Of a stretch of DNA of 64,000 nt, positions 33,873 to 43,977 are shown in pieces. This DNA is from Cohnella phaseoli. Its GTDB lineage: Bacteria; Bacillota; Bacilli; Paenibacillales; Paenibacillaceae. Below the pieces are notes generated by a model, which worked only from the letters and a program-made list of their open reading frames with translations, did not search any database and had not been told where the DNA came from. The position numbers were made by a program, and so were the translations under genes. The stretch spans positions 106,100 to 170,099 of the forward strand of contig NZ_QRDZ01000010.1 in assembly GCF_003386235.1 (NCBI RefSeq), written 5' to 3'. Every line of letters starts with the position of its first letter. Position 1 is the stretch's first letter.

Positions 33873-36800
33873 ATGAATGCATCTGCACGATTATCGGAAC
33901 TGGCTGAGAAGATCGACCGGCTGCGCAATATGTTTCGTTCTAAGAAAGAGCAGCTTCAGGCGATCGCTTCTCTGAGCAAGTGGAGCTATACGAACCAGAT
34001 TGTACCCGTGGAGCATTGCTCCGCGCAGCATCGCGAGTGGGAGGAAGCGCGCATTCGCTTCGCATGGCCCCCTCAGGAAAGCGACAAGACTTTTTACCTC
34101 CAAGTCCGGATTCCGGAGGAGTATATGGGCCTTAAGCTCGTCGGCTCCGAGGCTCTTCTCGAGATTTGCCTGCTGATCGGTTCGAAAATATATATTAATG
34201 GCGAGCTTGCGTATGCGGTCGACTATTGGGCCGATACGAAGGTCGTGCCGATCCCGCTGACTGGCGCGGTGAACGGGGACGAAATATACGATATCGTCGT
34301 TCACTGCCGCAAAGGGGACGGTTTGGGTTACTTTCACGATGCGGATCTTAGAATCGGCGCCGTCGAGGAATGGCTATACACGCTGGATACGTTCTCGGAA
34401 GAGCTTCGCTTCGTGCTCTTCCTGCTGCAAAACGGGGATGCCGATGCAGAGGGCCATATCCGGGCAGTCGAGGACGCCTTGGACAGCTTTGCTTACGCCG
34501 CTCTGGAGGAGAATCGCTGGGAGGAGCTCGGGCTGTCCATTGCGTCGGTGCGGGAGAAGCTTCATTCGTTCGAATCGTATGCCAAACAGTACCGGATCTA
34601 TCTGGTCGGACATGCTCATATCGATATGAACTGGTTGTGGCCTTGGGAGGAAACGGAGGATTTGATCCGCCGGGACTTTGAATCGGTTAACGCCATCCTG
34701 GAGGAATTTCCGGACGTCTGTTTTTCGCATAGTCAAGCCGCCACGTACAAGGCCATGCAGGATCGCTACCCGGAGCTGTGGGCCAAGGTAAAGGCGCGGA
34801 TCGATGAAGGACGCTGGGATGTAACGGCTGCGACATGGGTGGAAGGCGATTTAAATATGGCCGGCTATGAGACGATGGTCAGACAATTGAGCGAAGGAAT
34901 CTCGTATTGCCGGGAACAACTGAATGTATCTCCGGAAATTTGCTGGGAGCCGGATACGTTCGGGCACCCGGCAACGATGCCGGATATTTTGTCCCTGGCG
35001 GGGCTGAAATACTATTATTTTTGCCGGGCAGGCAAAGGGATTCCGATTTTCTGGTGGGAAGGGGAGCACGGCTCTCGCGTGCTCGCCTTTCAGGACCCCC
35101 GTCATTACAACGGCAGAATCTATGCCTCGGACATCGTTCCGGGCACGATCGAGATGGCCCAAGACTTCGGATTGGCCTGCAATATGTACGTCTACGGAAT
35201 CGGCGATCATGGGGGCGGCGTGACCAAGCAAGATATCCGCAGGGGAATGAAGCTGAACGAAAGCCGTCTTTTGCCTCGTTTCATATTCTCGGGCAGTACC
35301 GCGTTTTATCGGGATGTGGAGCAATCCGGCGCCCGCCTCCCCGTAATTCAAGGGGAGCTGAATACGGTTTTCGAAGGCTGCTACACGTCTCATGGCGATA
35401 TCAAGCGAGCGAATCGAGAGACGGAGCATGCGCTTGTTCGAGCGGAAAGCTTATCCGGCATTGCCGCCGCTTACTCGCTTGTATCCGGAACTGAGCCGAC
35501 GCCGACCGCGGAAACGGAGCAGGCGCTGCGCGAGCCGTGGCGCACGCAATGCTTTAATCAATTTCACGATATCGTTTGCGGCTGCGCCATACAGCTGACT
35601 TATCAAGACGCGGTGCCCGCGTCCCGGAACGCCTATTCGATTGCCGAGAGCCAAGGTCGGCTCGCAATGGAGCGGGCATTCCCTAGTCGCGAACATCGCA
35701 GCGGCTTCGATCAGGTCATTACCGTCTTCAATTCCCTTTCCTGGAGCCGGACCGATATCGTCACGCTGAGAGGATGCGATTATCCGCAGGTGGAAGGTTG
35801 GGAGACTGGCGATGCATTGATCGATTCCTCGGGGAAACGGTCGCCGATCCAAAAGCTGAAGGACGGCTCCGTCGTTTTCTTGGCGGAAGGAATTCCTGCC
35901 TATGGCTTCTCTTCTTATCGTTATTCCAAAGCGGTTTATACCGAAGTCTTCAATACGGAAATCGCCGCGGGAGCCGGAAGGACGCATGTGATGGAGAACA
36001 GCCGTTATCGTCTCTCCGTGCACAGCGATTCCGGCACCCTTACAAGTCTCTACGACAAAACGCTTGCACGAGAGTTATCAAGCGCGGCCGGCTTTAACTT
36101 ATTCGAGGTGCACGACGAAGCCCCGCACGGCATGTCGGCATGGAGCATCGGTCCGATCGCCCGGATCCATCGTCTTCTTCGCGGAGCGAAAGTCTCCGTA
36201 GAGGATAACGGACCTGTGGTTCAATCGATCTCCGTTGTTCACCGTCACAGATCCTCAGAGATCCGACAGGAAATTCGGCTGTATGCCGGAATCGAACGAA
36301 TCGATTTTATGACCTGCGTCGACTGGCAGGAGAAGGGGACGGCGGACACCGACGCTCCGATGCTGAAGGTGTCGTTCGCAACGCAGCTCAAATCGCCGGA
36401 TGCCGTATTCGATATTCCTTTCGGTACGATTCGGCGGGAGGCTGACGGACAAGAGGTGCCGGCCGTTCATTGGTCCGGTCTCTCGGAAGCAGCCTCTCCT
36501 TTATCCTGCGGGGTCGCGTTGCTTAATAACGGGAAATACGGATGTTCGGTCCAAGGCTCGACGATGTCGCTGACGCTTCTAAGAAGCTCGTACGAGCCGG
36601 ATAACCTTCCGGATATCGGGTTGCATGAATTTGCCTATGCGATATATCCCCATTCGTCCGACTGGAAGGAGGGACAAGCGGATCGAAAAGCTTGGGAGTT
36701 TAATCAGCCCTTGGCCGTTCATATGAGCGAATCGGATGATGGACAATTAGCGGAATCGTTCGGGGCGATCCGAATCGAGGAGTTCGGTTCTTCCGGCTGG

Positions 36801-37085
36801 CAGCCGTCCGAGGGCGTGATTGCAACGGCGTTCAAGCCGGCTGTCGGAATCCCCGGCTCACAGACGGATTACGCGATTCGGCTCTTCGAGCCCTACAAAA
36901 GACCGACGCGTGCTCGGATCGTCTTCTCGTTCCCCGTCGAATTCGCGGAAGAAGTGAATCTGGTGGAAGACAAGATCAGGCGCCTGTCTCTCGATAATCC
37001 TCGTATTCTTGATCTAGGCTCGTTATTGCCGGGAGCGATCGTCACCCTCCGTCTACGAGCCGCGATGCCCGATAGCTCGAATTAA
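33873..37085 (+). CDS. GH38 alpha-mannosidase
   Basis: 1070 residues, the full length for cytoplasmic bacterial and class II alpha-mannosidases. Seen: a N-terminal beta domain; catalytic domain with GHAHIDMNWLWPWEET (zinc-binding His and Asp, from about 246); WVEGDLNMAGYE; the nucleophile Asp in WEPDTFGHP (about 361); GIGDHGGGV; then the all-beta C-terminal part with FNSLSW and GIERIDFMTCVDW. It removes alpha-linked mannose from oligosaccharides and has no signal peptide, so it acts on imported material. ATG 33873 fits AAGGTG; GTG 33861 is the upstream alternative. A terminator follows. Confidence 0.92.
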   Translation: MNASARLSELAEKIDRLRNMFRSKKEQLQAIASLSKWSYTNQIVPVEHCSAQHREWEEARIRFAWPPQESDKTFYLQVRIPEEYMGLKLVGSEALLEICLLIGSKIYINGELAYAVDYWADTKVVPIPLTGAVNGDEIYDIVVHCRKGDGLGYFHDADLRIGAVEEWLYTLDTFSEELRFVLFLLQNGDADAEGHIRAVEDALDSFAYAALEENRWEELGLSIASVREKLHSFESYAKQYRIYLVGHAHIDMNWLWPWEETEDLIRRDFESVNAILEEFPDVCFSHSQAATYKAMQDRYPELWAKVKARIDEGRWDVTAATWVEGDLNMAGYETMVRQLSEGISYCREQLNVSPEICWEPDTFGHPATMPDILSLAGLKYYYFCRAGKGIPIFWWEGEHGSRVLAFQDPRHYNGRIYASDIVPGTIEMAQDFGLACNMYVYGIGDHGGGVTKQDIRRGMKLNESRLLPRFIFSGSTAFYRDVEQSGARLPVIQGELNTVFEGCYTSHGDIKRANRETEHALVRAESLSGIAAAYSLVSGTEPTPTAETEQALREPWRTQCFNQFHDIVCGCAIQLTYQDAVPASRNAYSIAESQGRLAMERAFPSREHRSGFDQVITVFNSLSWSRTDIVTLRGCDYPQVEGWETGDALIDSSGKRSPIQKLKDGSVVFLAEGIPAYGFSSYRYSKAVYTEVFNTEIAAGAGRTHVMENSRYRLSVHSDSGTLTSLYDKTLARELSSAAGFNLFEVHDEAPHGMSAWSIGPIARIHRLLRGAKVSVEDNGPVVQSISVVHRHRSSEIRQEIRLYAGIERIDFMTCVDWQEKGTADTDAPMLKVSFATQLKSPDAVFDIPFGTIRREADGQEVPAVHWSGLSEAASPLSCGVALLNNGKYGCSVQGSTMSLTLLRSSYEPDNLPDIGLHEFAYAIYPHSSDWKEGQADRKAWEFNQPLAVHMSESDDGQLAESFGAIRIEEFGSSGWQPSEGVIATAFKPAVGIPGSQTDYAIRLFEPYKRPTRARIVFSFPVEFAEEVNLVEDKIRRLSLDNPRILDLGSLLPGAIVTLRLRAAMPDSSN

Positions 37086-37101
37086 GGAGGTTTGGAATTG
37101 G

Positions 37102-37132
37102 AAAGATCGGGGGAAACTCCCCGGTCTTTTCT
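37102..37132 (+). terminator. rho-independent terminator after GH38 gene
   Basis: AAAGATCGGGG pairs with CCCCGGTCTTT (one G-T pair) around GAAACT, followed by T-rich sequence. It ends the operon that starts at motif A. Confidence 0.85.
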
Positions 37133-37226
37133 TCTGCATTCGTTCTCGGAATAAATAGCGGCACGGAAAGCGCCTATGTTAAGATGACAGAACCATTTAT
37201 CTTTTCAAGACGGGCGGTGGACAACG

Positions 37227-39038
37227 TTGATTCCAATAGCGGTTAGTTTACGCGATATGAAGCTCCGCACGAAGTTTTTGCTGTCCTTCGTTTTGATCAT
37301 CTTGATTCTGGTGTTGACGATCACGACAGTCATTTACAAAGTATCGGTGAATACGATCAAAACCAATACGTCCAACTATTCCCGGTTTCTAAACGAACAA
37401 ATCGGCATTAACCTGGAGAAGCGGACTTCGGAAATCGAAGATCTGGCCTTCGAGGAATTCAGAATTTCGAATCTGGGCCAAGCTCTAACTCAGGAAAGCG
37501 ATGACAATTCCGAACATGTACTTCAGAGCAGAGAAATCGCCAACTATTTATCCGATTTGCTCTATTCACGAGAATTTATCGTTCAAGCCGCTTTTATCGA
37601 ACCGAACGGCGTTCCCCATAAAATCGGGAGAACGTTCGATTCCAATTTGATTGAGCGCGGACTCGACGAGGTCGACCTGGAGAAAGTGAAGCAGAAGAGA
37701 GGCAAGGCTTTATGGGTCCCGGGTTCGAGAGGAACCCTATTAATGTTCAAGTCTCTCTACGAATTAACGACGGGCGTTTATGTCGGGACAGTGATCCTGG
37801 GTGTCGAAAGCAAACAAATCGAAAGCATCTATACGGAAATCAATCGGTTAACCAGCTCCGGCATTTTGATTTTGAACGAGGATAACCAGCTTATTAACAG
37901 CGGCGGCATCGTTCCGGAATTATCCGCATTTTTTCTGGACAATCGCTTTAACTTAAATAGCGACAGCGCTACCGAATCTTTTCGCTGGAATAAGAGCGAC
38001 TATTTATATACGGTTCTTGCGACATCAAGCGATAAGTGGAAAATCGTTCAGATCATTTCGGTAGCCGAGCTGACGCGGGGGACGTCCGTCATTAAGTATT
38101 GGACCATCCATATTACGATCATCGCGTTGATTGCCGCCTTTCTGCTTGCGGCCTTTTTGTCCAAAAGCATAACGGGCAACGTCAGGCTGCTTTTGCAAAG
38201 CATGACAAGCTTTACGATGGATTTCTCTCATAAGGTGATTGTGCCGAAAACCAGGGACGAAGTGGGACTGCTGGCGGAAAAGTTCAATCTGTTGACCGAA
38301 AAAATCAGCGAGCTTGTTCATACGGTCTATAAAGAAAAGCTGCTTAAGCAGAAAGCCGAGTATCGAACGCTGCAGTTCGAATATAAAGCTTTGCAGGCCC
38401 AAATCAATCCGCATTTTCTATACAATACGTTGGAATCGATTTACGGATTGGCCAAGCTTAAGGGCGAGGAGCAGATCGGGGAATTGATTTATTTGCTCGG
38501 CTCGTTGCTGCGCGAAAGCATCGGGAAGAAAGGCGACATCATTCCGCTAAGAGAAGAGCTTGATTTTATCCGCAAATATTTAAACATTCATCAGATCATT
38601 TACGAGGATAAAATCGAGGTTCGCTATGAACTCGGCGAGACATGGATGGATTGTTCCGTGCCGAAATTTATTTTGCAGCCGATTGTAGAGAATGCGATCA
38701 AGCATGGAATCGAAGAAAAACCGGGGAAAGGGACGATCCAAATCGCTTGTCGATCCGAAGGGGAGACATTGCTCCTGGAAGTCACCGACAATGGAATCGG
38801 CATGGACGAAGCGATGATCGACAAAGTGATGAACCCCGGGAATTACCCCGACCTGCCCGTTAAGGATAAACATACAAGAGTGGGCATCGTCAGTGTCCAC
38901 AAACGCATCGGGATCCTGTACGGAGGCGACTATGGATTATCGGTTCGCAGTCTTCCCGGCGAGTATACGACGATTCAAATCCGATTGCCTATTATGTGGG
39001 GAGCTGAGCCAGATGAAAAAGAAAGTCATCGTAATTGA
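37227..39038 (+). CDS. YesM-type sensor histidine kinase
   Basis: 603 residues: N-terminal membrane helix (about 16-36), an extracellular sensor domain of about 250 residues, a second helix (about 290-312), a HAMP-like linker, then a His_kinase domain with LQAQINPHFLYNTLES, where His396 is the phosphate acceptor, and an ATPase domain with VENAIKHGIE, DNGIGM and RVGIVSVHKRI. Such kinases sense extracellular sugars, often with a binding protein. The start is TTG, 6 bases after GGGCGGTGG. It overlaps the regulator gene by 26 bases. It probably signals the presence of the oligosaccharide used by this locus. Confidence 0.9.
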   Translation: MIPIAVSLRDMKLRTKFLLSFVLIILILVLTITTVIYKVSVNTIKTNTSNYSRFLNEQIGINLEKRTSEIEDLAFEEFRISNLGQALTQESDDNSEHVLQSREIANYLSDLLYSREFIVQAAFIEPNGVPHKIGRTFDSNLIERGLDEVDLEKVKQKRGKALWVPGSRGTLLMFKSLYELTTGVYVGTVILGVESKQIESIYTEINRLTSSGILILNEDNQLINSGGIVPELSAFFLDNRFNLNSDSATESFRWNKSDYLYTVLATSSDKWKIVQIISVAELTRGTSVIKYWTIHITIIALIAAFLLAAFLSKSITGNVRLLLQSMTSFTMDFSHKVIVPKTRDEVGLLAEKFNLLTEKISELVHTVYKEKLLKQKAEYRTLQFEYKALQAQINPHFLYNTLESIYGLAKLKGEEQIGELIYLLGSLLRESIGKKGDIIPLREELDFIRKYLNIHQIIYEDKIEVRYELGETWMDCSVPKFILQPIVENAIKHGIEEKPGKGTIQIACRSEGETLLLEVTDNGIGMDEAMIDKVMNPGNYPDLPVKDKHTRVGIVSVHKRIGILYGGDYGLSVRSLPGEYTTIQIRLPIMWGAEPDEKESHRN

Positions 39039-40647
39039 CGATAAGCCGATTATCGTGAGATCTATTGTCCAGACGCTCGACTGGGATCGTCTGGGCTGCG
39101 AAGTGGTCGGTCATGCGGAGGATGGAATAGAAGGCGAGCGTCTGATTCAGAACGTGCGCCCCGACATTCTCATTACGGATATTCGTATGCCCGGCCATGA
39201 CGGCCTGTATTTGTCCGAATTCATGAGAACGTATCTACCGCAGTCGAAGACGATTATCATCACCGGTTATCAGGAGTTTGAATACGCGCAACGGGCGATT
39301 CGTCTGGGTGCATTCGATTTTATCGTAAAACCGATTCGCAATGATGAGCTTTATAAGATTGTAGAAGCAGCTGTCCGCGAGATCGATGCGGTGCGGTCCG
39401 AGAAGCTGGCCGTAGAGCAACTGGGCCGCGAATACAACGATCTGGAGCAGCGGCATAACAGCAGCTTGCCTGCTTTACGCAGTCAATGGATGACGGCCCT
39501 GATCCGCGGAACGGCGATGGACGAAGAGGGTTTTCTTGCTAAGCAGAAGGAGCTTGGGATTCATTACAGCCGGTTTGCGTTGATCGCACTAAAACCGCTG
39601 CAGTCGGGAGTCCAAGAACGAGATCCCGCTAACGTCGCCTATCGCGAACGGATCGTAGACACCGTACTGTCCGCTTCGGTTAAATATGAGCTCCAAGTCA
39701 TCCCTGCTTATTGGAACGACATAGTCTTGTTCGTCTGCCTGTTCTCCCGCATTCCAACAACGCGCGAAGCGCGAATGAAATTGAAATCGCTTGCATCGGA
39801 TTGGCTTGAGCGTATTCAGCGATTAAACGGAGTACGTTCCCATATCGCTGTAGGGATGCTCCGAAAGTCGCTGAAGGAGCTGGAAGAAGCCTATAGTGAA
39901 GTAAGAGGGTTAATTGACTCCGGCTTTTTCCTGGACGATGACCATATCTTGCTGCGAGATTCGGGTTCGGAATCCCGGGCAACCGGGAAATTTTCCATTA
40001 TGCAAGATCTAGAACAGTTTAACCGGGTCCTTGAGCAATCGACCGCGGAGGAAGTTATCCGTTACTTGGAACGATTTGTAGATCAGATTCGAGTCTACAG
40101 CGAAGGCAACATATTGGTCGTAAAAGGACTGCTGTCGGAGGTTTGTATCGCAACGGCTCGTTATTATTTCCGCTTGACCGGGGATGAGTTCGGACTTGGC
40201 AAAAGCATCGATCAGGTGCTCGACGACGTGTTCCGTTTAAATAGCCTTAAGGAAGCATCGGATTACTTGGCAGATTGGGTCGGGGTCGTCAAGCGCAAGG
40301 TAGTTGTCGGGGACAAAGAGTACAGCCTAATGGTCAGGAAGGTTATAGACTACATCAACACGCATTTCTCGGAAACGATCAACCTGACCTCTGTCGCCGA
40401 GCATTTCGGAATCAGCCACAGCTATCTCAGTCGGCTGCTGCGGACGGAAACCGGCATCAATTTCGTTGACCTAGTGTCTAAGGCCAGAATCGAAGCAGCC
40501 AAACGGCTGCTTCGAGATCCCAAATATAAAGTCAATGAAGTTGGCGAGTTGGTCGGATATAAAGAGTATGCGTATTTCTATCAAGTATTTAAGCGAATCG
40601 AGGGGCGTTCGCCCAAGGAATACAAAAATGCAGTTAAAGAAAACTAA
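39013..40647 (+). CDS. YesN-type response regulator with AraC DNA-binding domain
   Basis: 544 residues. The receiver domain has the acidic pair at 9-10, the phospho-acceptor Asp56 in ITDIRMPGHDG, and a Lys in FIVKPI. A middle region of about 290 residues is typical of YesN proteins. The C-terminal 100 residues hold two helix-turn-helix motifs (TSVAEHFGISHSYLSRLLRTETG and VNEVGELVGYKEYAYFYQVFKR). It is the natural activator for the four promoters of this locus that share a TAATAAAA box and a poor -35. Motif C overlaps its own stop codon. ATG 39013 is preferred over upstream in-frame starts deep inside the kinase gene. Confidence 0.92.
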   Translation: MKKKVIVIDDKPIIVRSIVQTLDWDRLGCEVVGHAEDGIEGERLIQNVRPDILITDIRMPGHDGLYLSEFMRTYLPQSKTIIITGYQEFEYAQRAIRLGAFDFIVKPIRNDELYKIVEAAVREIDAVRSEKLAVEQLGREYNDLEQRHNSSLPALRSQWMTALIRGTAMDEEGFLAKQKELGIHYSRFALIALKPLQSGVQERDPANVAYRERIVDTVLSASVKYELQVIPAYWNDIVLFVCLFSRIPTTREARMKLKSLASDWLERIQRLNGVRSHIAVGMLRKSLKELEEAYSEVRGLIDSGFFLDDDHILLRDSGSESRATGKFSIMQDLEQFNRVLEQSTAEEVIRYLERFVDQIRVYSEGNILVVKGLLSEVCIATARYYFRLTGDEFGLGKSIDQVLDDVFRLNSLKEASDYLADWVGVVKRKVVVGDKEYSLMVRKVIDYINTHFSETINLTSVAEHFGISHSYLSRLLRTETGINFVDLVSKARIEAAKRLLRDPKYKVNEVGELVGYKEYAYFYQVFKRIEGRSPKEYKNAVKEN

Positions 40648-40699
40648 TAAAAGCGTAAAAATCCCGTATGTAAACCTCCTTTGCCCTACATTAAAGTGG
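40645..40699 (+). promoter_or_regulatory. motif C: regulon promoter of the GH105 gene
   Basis: TAATAAAAG starts at 40645, overlapping the stop codon of the response regulator. ATGTAAAC lies in the -35 region and TAAAGTGG (40692-40699) stands at the same 47-bp distance as the TATACT of the sister sites. This is the most divergent copy at the -10. Confidence 0.6.
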
Positions 40700-40725
40700 G
40701 AGATGAACAAGGGAGGAGAATACGG

Positions 40726-41811
40726 ATGCTGAAGCAGCAACTAGATCGGAATGAAATCGAAGCTTTGATCCAGAAGGTCATAACGGGCATGCAAAACCTT
40801 GAAATTGGAATCCAGGAGGACACGCCTGTAAGCATCATTTCGATGGAGAAGTGGGATTGGTCGCAAGGAGTCGGGTTGTTCTCGTTGTATCGGTATTATT
40901 TGGAGACGGGAAATGATTCGATCCTGACTTATTTGACGGAATGGTTCGACAATCGTATTCGGGAAGGGCTGCCCGCGAAGAACGTCAATACGATGTGCCC
41001 GCTGTTAACGTTAAGCTACCTTTACGATCTGACGGGAAACCCCGACTATTTGCGGATCTGCGAGGAATGGGCAAGCTATGCAGCCAACGAGATGCCGCGA
41101 ACGAAAGAATTCGGCATTACGCATAACGCGATCGATAATCCCAATCAGGGCGAGCTGTGGGACGACACTTTGTATATGACGGTACTCTTTATGGGACGAA
41201 TGGGAATCCTGCTAAACAAAGATCATTACGTACAGGAGAGTATTCGTCAGTTTCTCGTGCACCTCAAGTATTTGACGGATCCGCGGACCGGCTTGTTCTT
41301 TCACGGCTGGACGTTCGAGGGCAATCACCATTTTGCGGAGGCGCTATGGGGACGGGGGAACGCATGGTATACCGCCGGGCTAGTCGATTTTCTCGACATC
41401 GTTCAGCTCCCTCTGGGCGTCGAGCTCTTTCTCCTGTCCTCGCTGGAACGTCAGGTTCAGACGCTCGCAGAGTACCAGTCTTCCAGCGGAATGTGGCACA
41501 CGCTGTTGGACGATCCGCTTTCTTACGAGGAAACGTCGGCGACCGCCGGATTTGCATACGGAATTCTGAAAGCGGTCCGCATGGGCTATTTGAGCGAGTC
41601 GTACAGGGAGAGCGGGATGAAAGCCATGCATGCGGTGATCCGCAAAATAGACGATAAAGGCACGGTGCATGGCGTTTCTTACGGAACGAGAATGGGACGC
41701 ACTTTGGATTTCTACAAGCAAATCCCGCAATGTCCGATGCCGTACGGTCAATCGATGGCCCTGTTGATGCTGGTCGAAAGCCTGAGGCATGTAGAGGATG
41801 ATCAATGCTAG
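40726..41811 (+). CDS. GH105 (YteR-like) unsaturated uronyl hydrolase
   Basis: 361 residues, alpha/alpha-barrel family GH105/GH88. Seen: MEKWDWSQGVGLFSLYRYY at the N-terminus, GELWDDTLYMTVLFM with the Asp pair 146-147 (the YteR catalytic Asp is in this block), FFHGWTFEGNHHFAEALWGRGN and the late SATAGFAYGILKAV. These enzymes remove the 4,5-unsaturated uronic acid that a polysaccharide lyase leaves at the non-reducing end, using hydration of the double bond. It implies that the target polysaccharide contains uronic acid and is first cut by a lyase. GGGAGGAG precedes ATG 40726. Controlled by motif C. Confidence 0.9.
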   Translation: MLKQQLDRNEIEALIQKVITGMQNLEIGIQEDTPVSIISMEKWDWSQGVGLFSLYRYYLETGNDSILTYLTEWFDNRIREGLPAKNVNTMCPLLTLSYLYDLTGNPDYLRICEEWASYAANEMPRTKEFGITHNAIDNPNQGELWDDTLYMTVLFMGRMGILLNKDHYVQESIRQFLVHLKYLTDPRTGLFFHGWTFEGNHHFAEALWGRGNAWYTAGLVDFLDIVQLPLGVELFLLSSLERQVQTLAEYQSSSGMWHTLLDDPLSYEETSATAGFAYGILKAVRMGYLSESYRESGMKAMHAVIRKIDDKGTVHGVSYGTRMGRTLDFYKQIPQCPMPYGQSMALLMLVESLRHVEDDQC

Positions 41812-41837
41812 TTTTCGCGGGTCCTAAGTTAAATAAC

Positions 41838-41892
41838 TAATAAAAAGTAAAGATTGTTATATTTGAAACGCTTACATTCCTTCTTATACTTG
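41838..41892 (+). promoter_or_regulatory. motif D: regulon promoter of the sugar ABC importer
   Basis: TAATAAAAA at 41838, a cre-like TGAAACGCTTACA (41864-41876) across the -35 region, and TATACTTG at the -10 (TATACT 41885-41890). The box-to-(-10) distance is again 47 bp. The palindrome may add CcpA- or LacI-type control. Confidence 0.7.
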
Positions 41893-41979
41893 TCCCATAG
41901 CACTTGTGAGGGGACTTGAAGGCGGCTGCAATCAATCCTTTTAACTGCTTCATTTTTTCGATAAGGAGGGATTCGAAGT

Positions 41980-42948
41980 ATGGCGGAGAAGGGGCGTTCC
42001 GCAAGCTTGAGCATACCGGGCAAAGCCGAAGCCCCGGCGACATTGGGGCCGTTCCGGAAGGAATTACGAAGAAACTACGACCTGTATCTGCTGCTCGTTC
42101 CCGGATTTTTGTTTTTCTTGATTTTCTCTTATATTCCGATGGGCGGCTTGGTTATTGCATTCAAAGACTACAACCTCTTCAAGGGAGTTTTTGCAAGCGA
42201 TTGGGCAGGAATGACGCATTTCAAGGAAATGCTGGAGATCCCCGCTTTCTGGCAGATGGTTCGAAATACGTTGACGTTAAACGTTCTAAGTCTGTTAATC
42301 GGCTTTCCGGCCCCAATCCTGCTTGCATTGATGTTAAATGAAGTCCGAGCCAAATACTTCAAGAAGATTTCTCAATCGCTTCTTTATTTGCCTCACTTTA
42401 TGTCTTGGATCGTGCTTGGCGGCATTGTATACAATATTTTGTCTCCCAAGTACGGGATCGTGAACGAGCTGCTGCGGGGAGGCGGCTTCGAGGAAATTTA
42501 CTTTATGGTCGATAAGTTCTGGTGGGTTTTCGTTTACACGCTTTCGGGCGTGTGGGCGGCAGCCGGCTGGGGGACGATCATCTATCTGGCGGCCATGACG
42601 GCCATCGATCCGCATCTCTATGAAGCGGCGGTAATCGACGGGGCAGGTCGCTTCCGTAAAATCTGGAATATTACCTTACCCGGCATCATGCCGACTGTCG
42701 TTGTCTTGCTGATCCTGAACATCGGGCAAATGGTCTCGATCGGTATCGAGCAGCCGCTGGCGCTCACGAATCCCGTCGTCACCGATGTATCGGAGGTCAT
42801 CAGCACTTATATCTATTCCGTCGGGATCAAGCAAGGCGAATTCGGTCTGACGACCGCCGTCGGCATGGTTCAGTCGGTTATCAATCTCATACTGATCCTT
42901 GGAGCGAACCATTTGGCCAAGAGGATGGGACGCGAGGGAATATGGTAA
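41980..42948 (+). CDS. ABC sugar importer permease, LplB/YtcP type
   Basis: 322 residues with six membrane helices and the MalF-type EAA loop (YEAAVIDGAGRFRKIWNITLPGI) that contacts the ATPase. The N-terminus has the LplB-type LVPGFLFFLIFSYIPMGGLVIAFKDYN. AAGGAGGG precedes the ATG. With the next two genes it forms a polysaccharide/oligosaccharide importer of the CUT1 class. As is usual in Paenibacillaceae no ATPase gene is linked, so a shared MsmX-like ATPase elsewhere should power it. Controlled by motif D. Confidence 0.93.
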   Translation: MAEKGRSASLSIPGKAEAPATLGPFRKELRRNYDLYLLLVPGFLFFLIFSYIPMGGLVIAFKDYNLFKGVFASDWAGMTHFKEMLEIPAFWQMVRNTLTLNVLSLLIGFPAPILLALMLNEVRAKYFKKISQSLLYLPHFMSWIVLGGIVYNILSPKYGIVNELLRGGGFEEIYFMVDKFWWVFVYTLSGVWAAAGWGTIIYLAAMTAIDPHLYEAAVIDGAGRFRKIWNITLPGIMPTVVVLLILNIGQMVSIGIEQPLALTNPVVTDVSEVISTYIYSVGIKQGEFGLTTAVGMVQSVINLILILGANHLAKRMGREGIW

Positions 42949-42973
42949 AGCGAGCTTCGGAAGGAGATCAGCT

Positions 42974-43891
42974 ATGACGCACTCCAAAGCGCAGGCACAG
43001 TCGAGGAGAGTTTTCCGAAAATATACGCCGGGTGAAATGACCTTTAATGTAATCAACTACGGTTTGCTGAGTTTGATTACGTTCGCCTGTTTGTTTCCTT
43101 TTCTTAATGCAGTTGCGAACGCTTTCAGCAGCAATCATGCGATCCAGAGCGGATTGGTAACTCTGTTCCCGGTGGAATGGCAGTGGAACGCCATGAAGAC
43201 CGTGCTGGGCGACGCGCAAGTCATTCGATCCTTATTGGTAACCGTTTTCATCACAGTTGTCGGCACATCGCTGAATTTGCTGTTTACCGTCATGACCGCC
43301 TATCCGCTGTCAAGAAGAGATCTAAAGGGTCGCACGATCTTCATGAACTATATGATCGTAACGATGCTGTTCAGCGGCGGCTTGATTCCCTTCTTCCTGC
43401 TGGTGAAGTCGCTCGGTATGCTCGACACGCCGTGGGCGCTCATTTTTCCCGGATTAATCAGCTCATTTAACGTCATCATTATGAAGACCTTTTTGCAAAA
43501 TATACCTGACGAAATGCGCGAAGCCGCCGTTGTCGACGGCTGCGGCAACATCCGTTACCTGATCCGCATTATCCTTCCGTTGTCTGGCGCTTCGCTCGCA
43601 ACGATCGGTTTGTTCTATGCCGTGGGTCACTGGAATTCCTACTTCAATGCGGTGCTGTTTATTAACGATGCCGACTATTATCCGCTGCAGGTAAAGCTGA
43701 GAAATATTCTGTTGCTGGCGCAGATGGATACTTCACTCGAGACTCTGCAGCAGCAAAATCAGCTGCAAATTATAGAGGAATCGTTAAAAGCCTCGACTGT
43801 CGTATTTGCTACATTACCGATTCTGATCGTTTATCCGTTCCTGCAGAAGTACTTTGTCAAGGGGGCCATGCTCGGCTCCGTCAAAGGCTGA
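42974..43891 (+). CDS. ABC sugar importer permease, LplC/YtcP type
   Basis: 305 residues with six membrane helices and the EAA loop REAAVVDGCGNIRYLIRIILPL. A segment typical of LplC proteins, NYMIVTMLFSGGLIPFFLLVKSLGML, is present. GGAAGGAGATC precedes ATG 42974. It is the second half of the membrane channel formed with the upstream permease; the gene order (LplB, LplC, lipoprotein) is the standard one for this importer class. Confidence 0.93.
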   Translation: MTHSKAQAQSRRVFRKYTPGEMTFNVINYGLLSLITFACLFPFLNAVANAFSSNHAIQSGLVTLFPVEWQWNAMKTVLGDAQVIRSLLVTVFITVVGTSLNLLFTVMTAYPLSRRDLKGRTIFMNYMIVTMLFSGGLIPFFLLVKSLGMLDTPWALIFPGLISSFNVIIMKTFLQNIPDEMREAAVVDGCGNIRYLIRIILPLSGASLATIGLFYAVGHWNSYFNAVLFINDADYYPLQVKLRNILLLAQMDTSLETLQQQNQLQIIEESLKASTVVFATLPILIVYPFLQKYFVKGAMLGSVKG

Positions 43892-43977
43892 CAGGGAATA
43901 GGGGCTTCTTTCGTAGAAGTTGCCGGAAGAGCTTCCCTTAAACATATACCTGTAGATTAGAAAAGGGAGGAATAGAA

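Noticed and set aside
37149..37203. Possible fifth regulon site before the sensor kinase gene
   Set aside because: ATGTTAA is present, but the upstream box is GAATAAATA and no TATACT stands at the right distance. Too weak to call.
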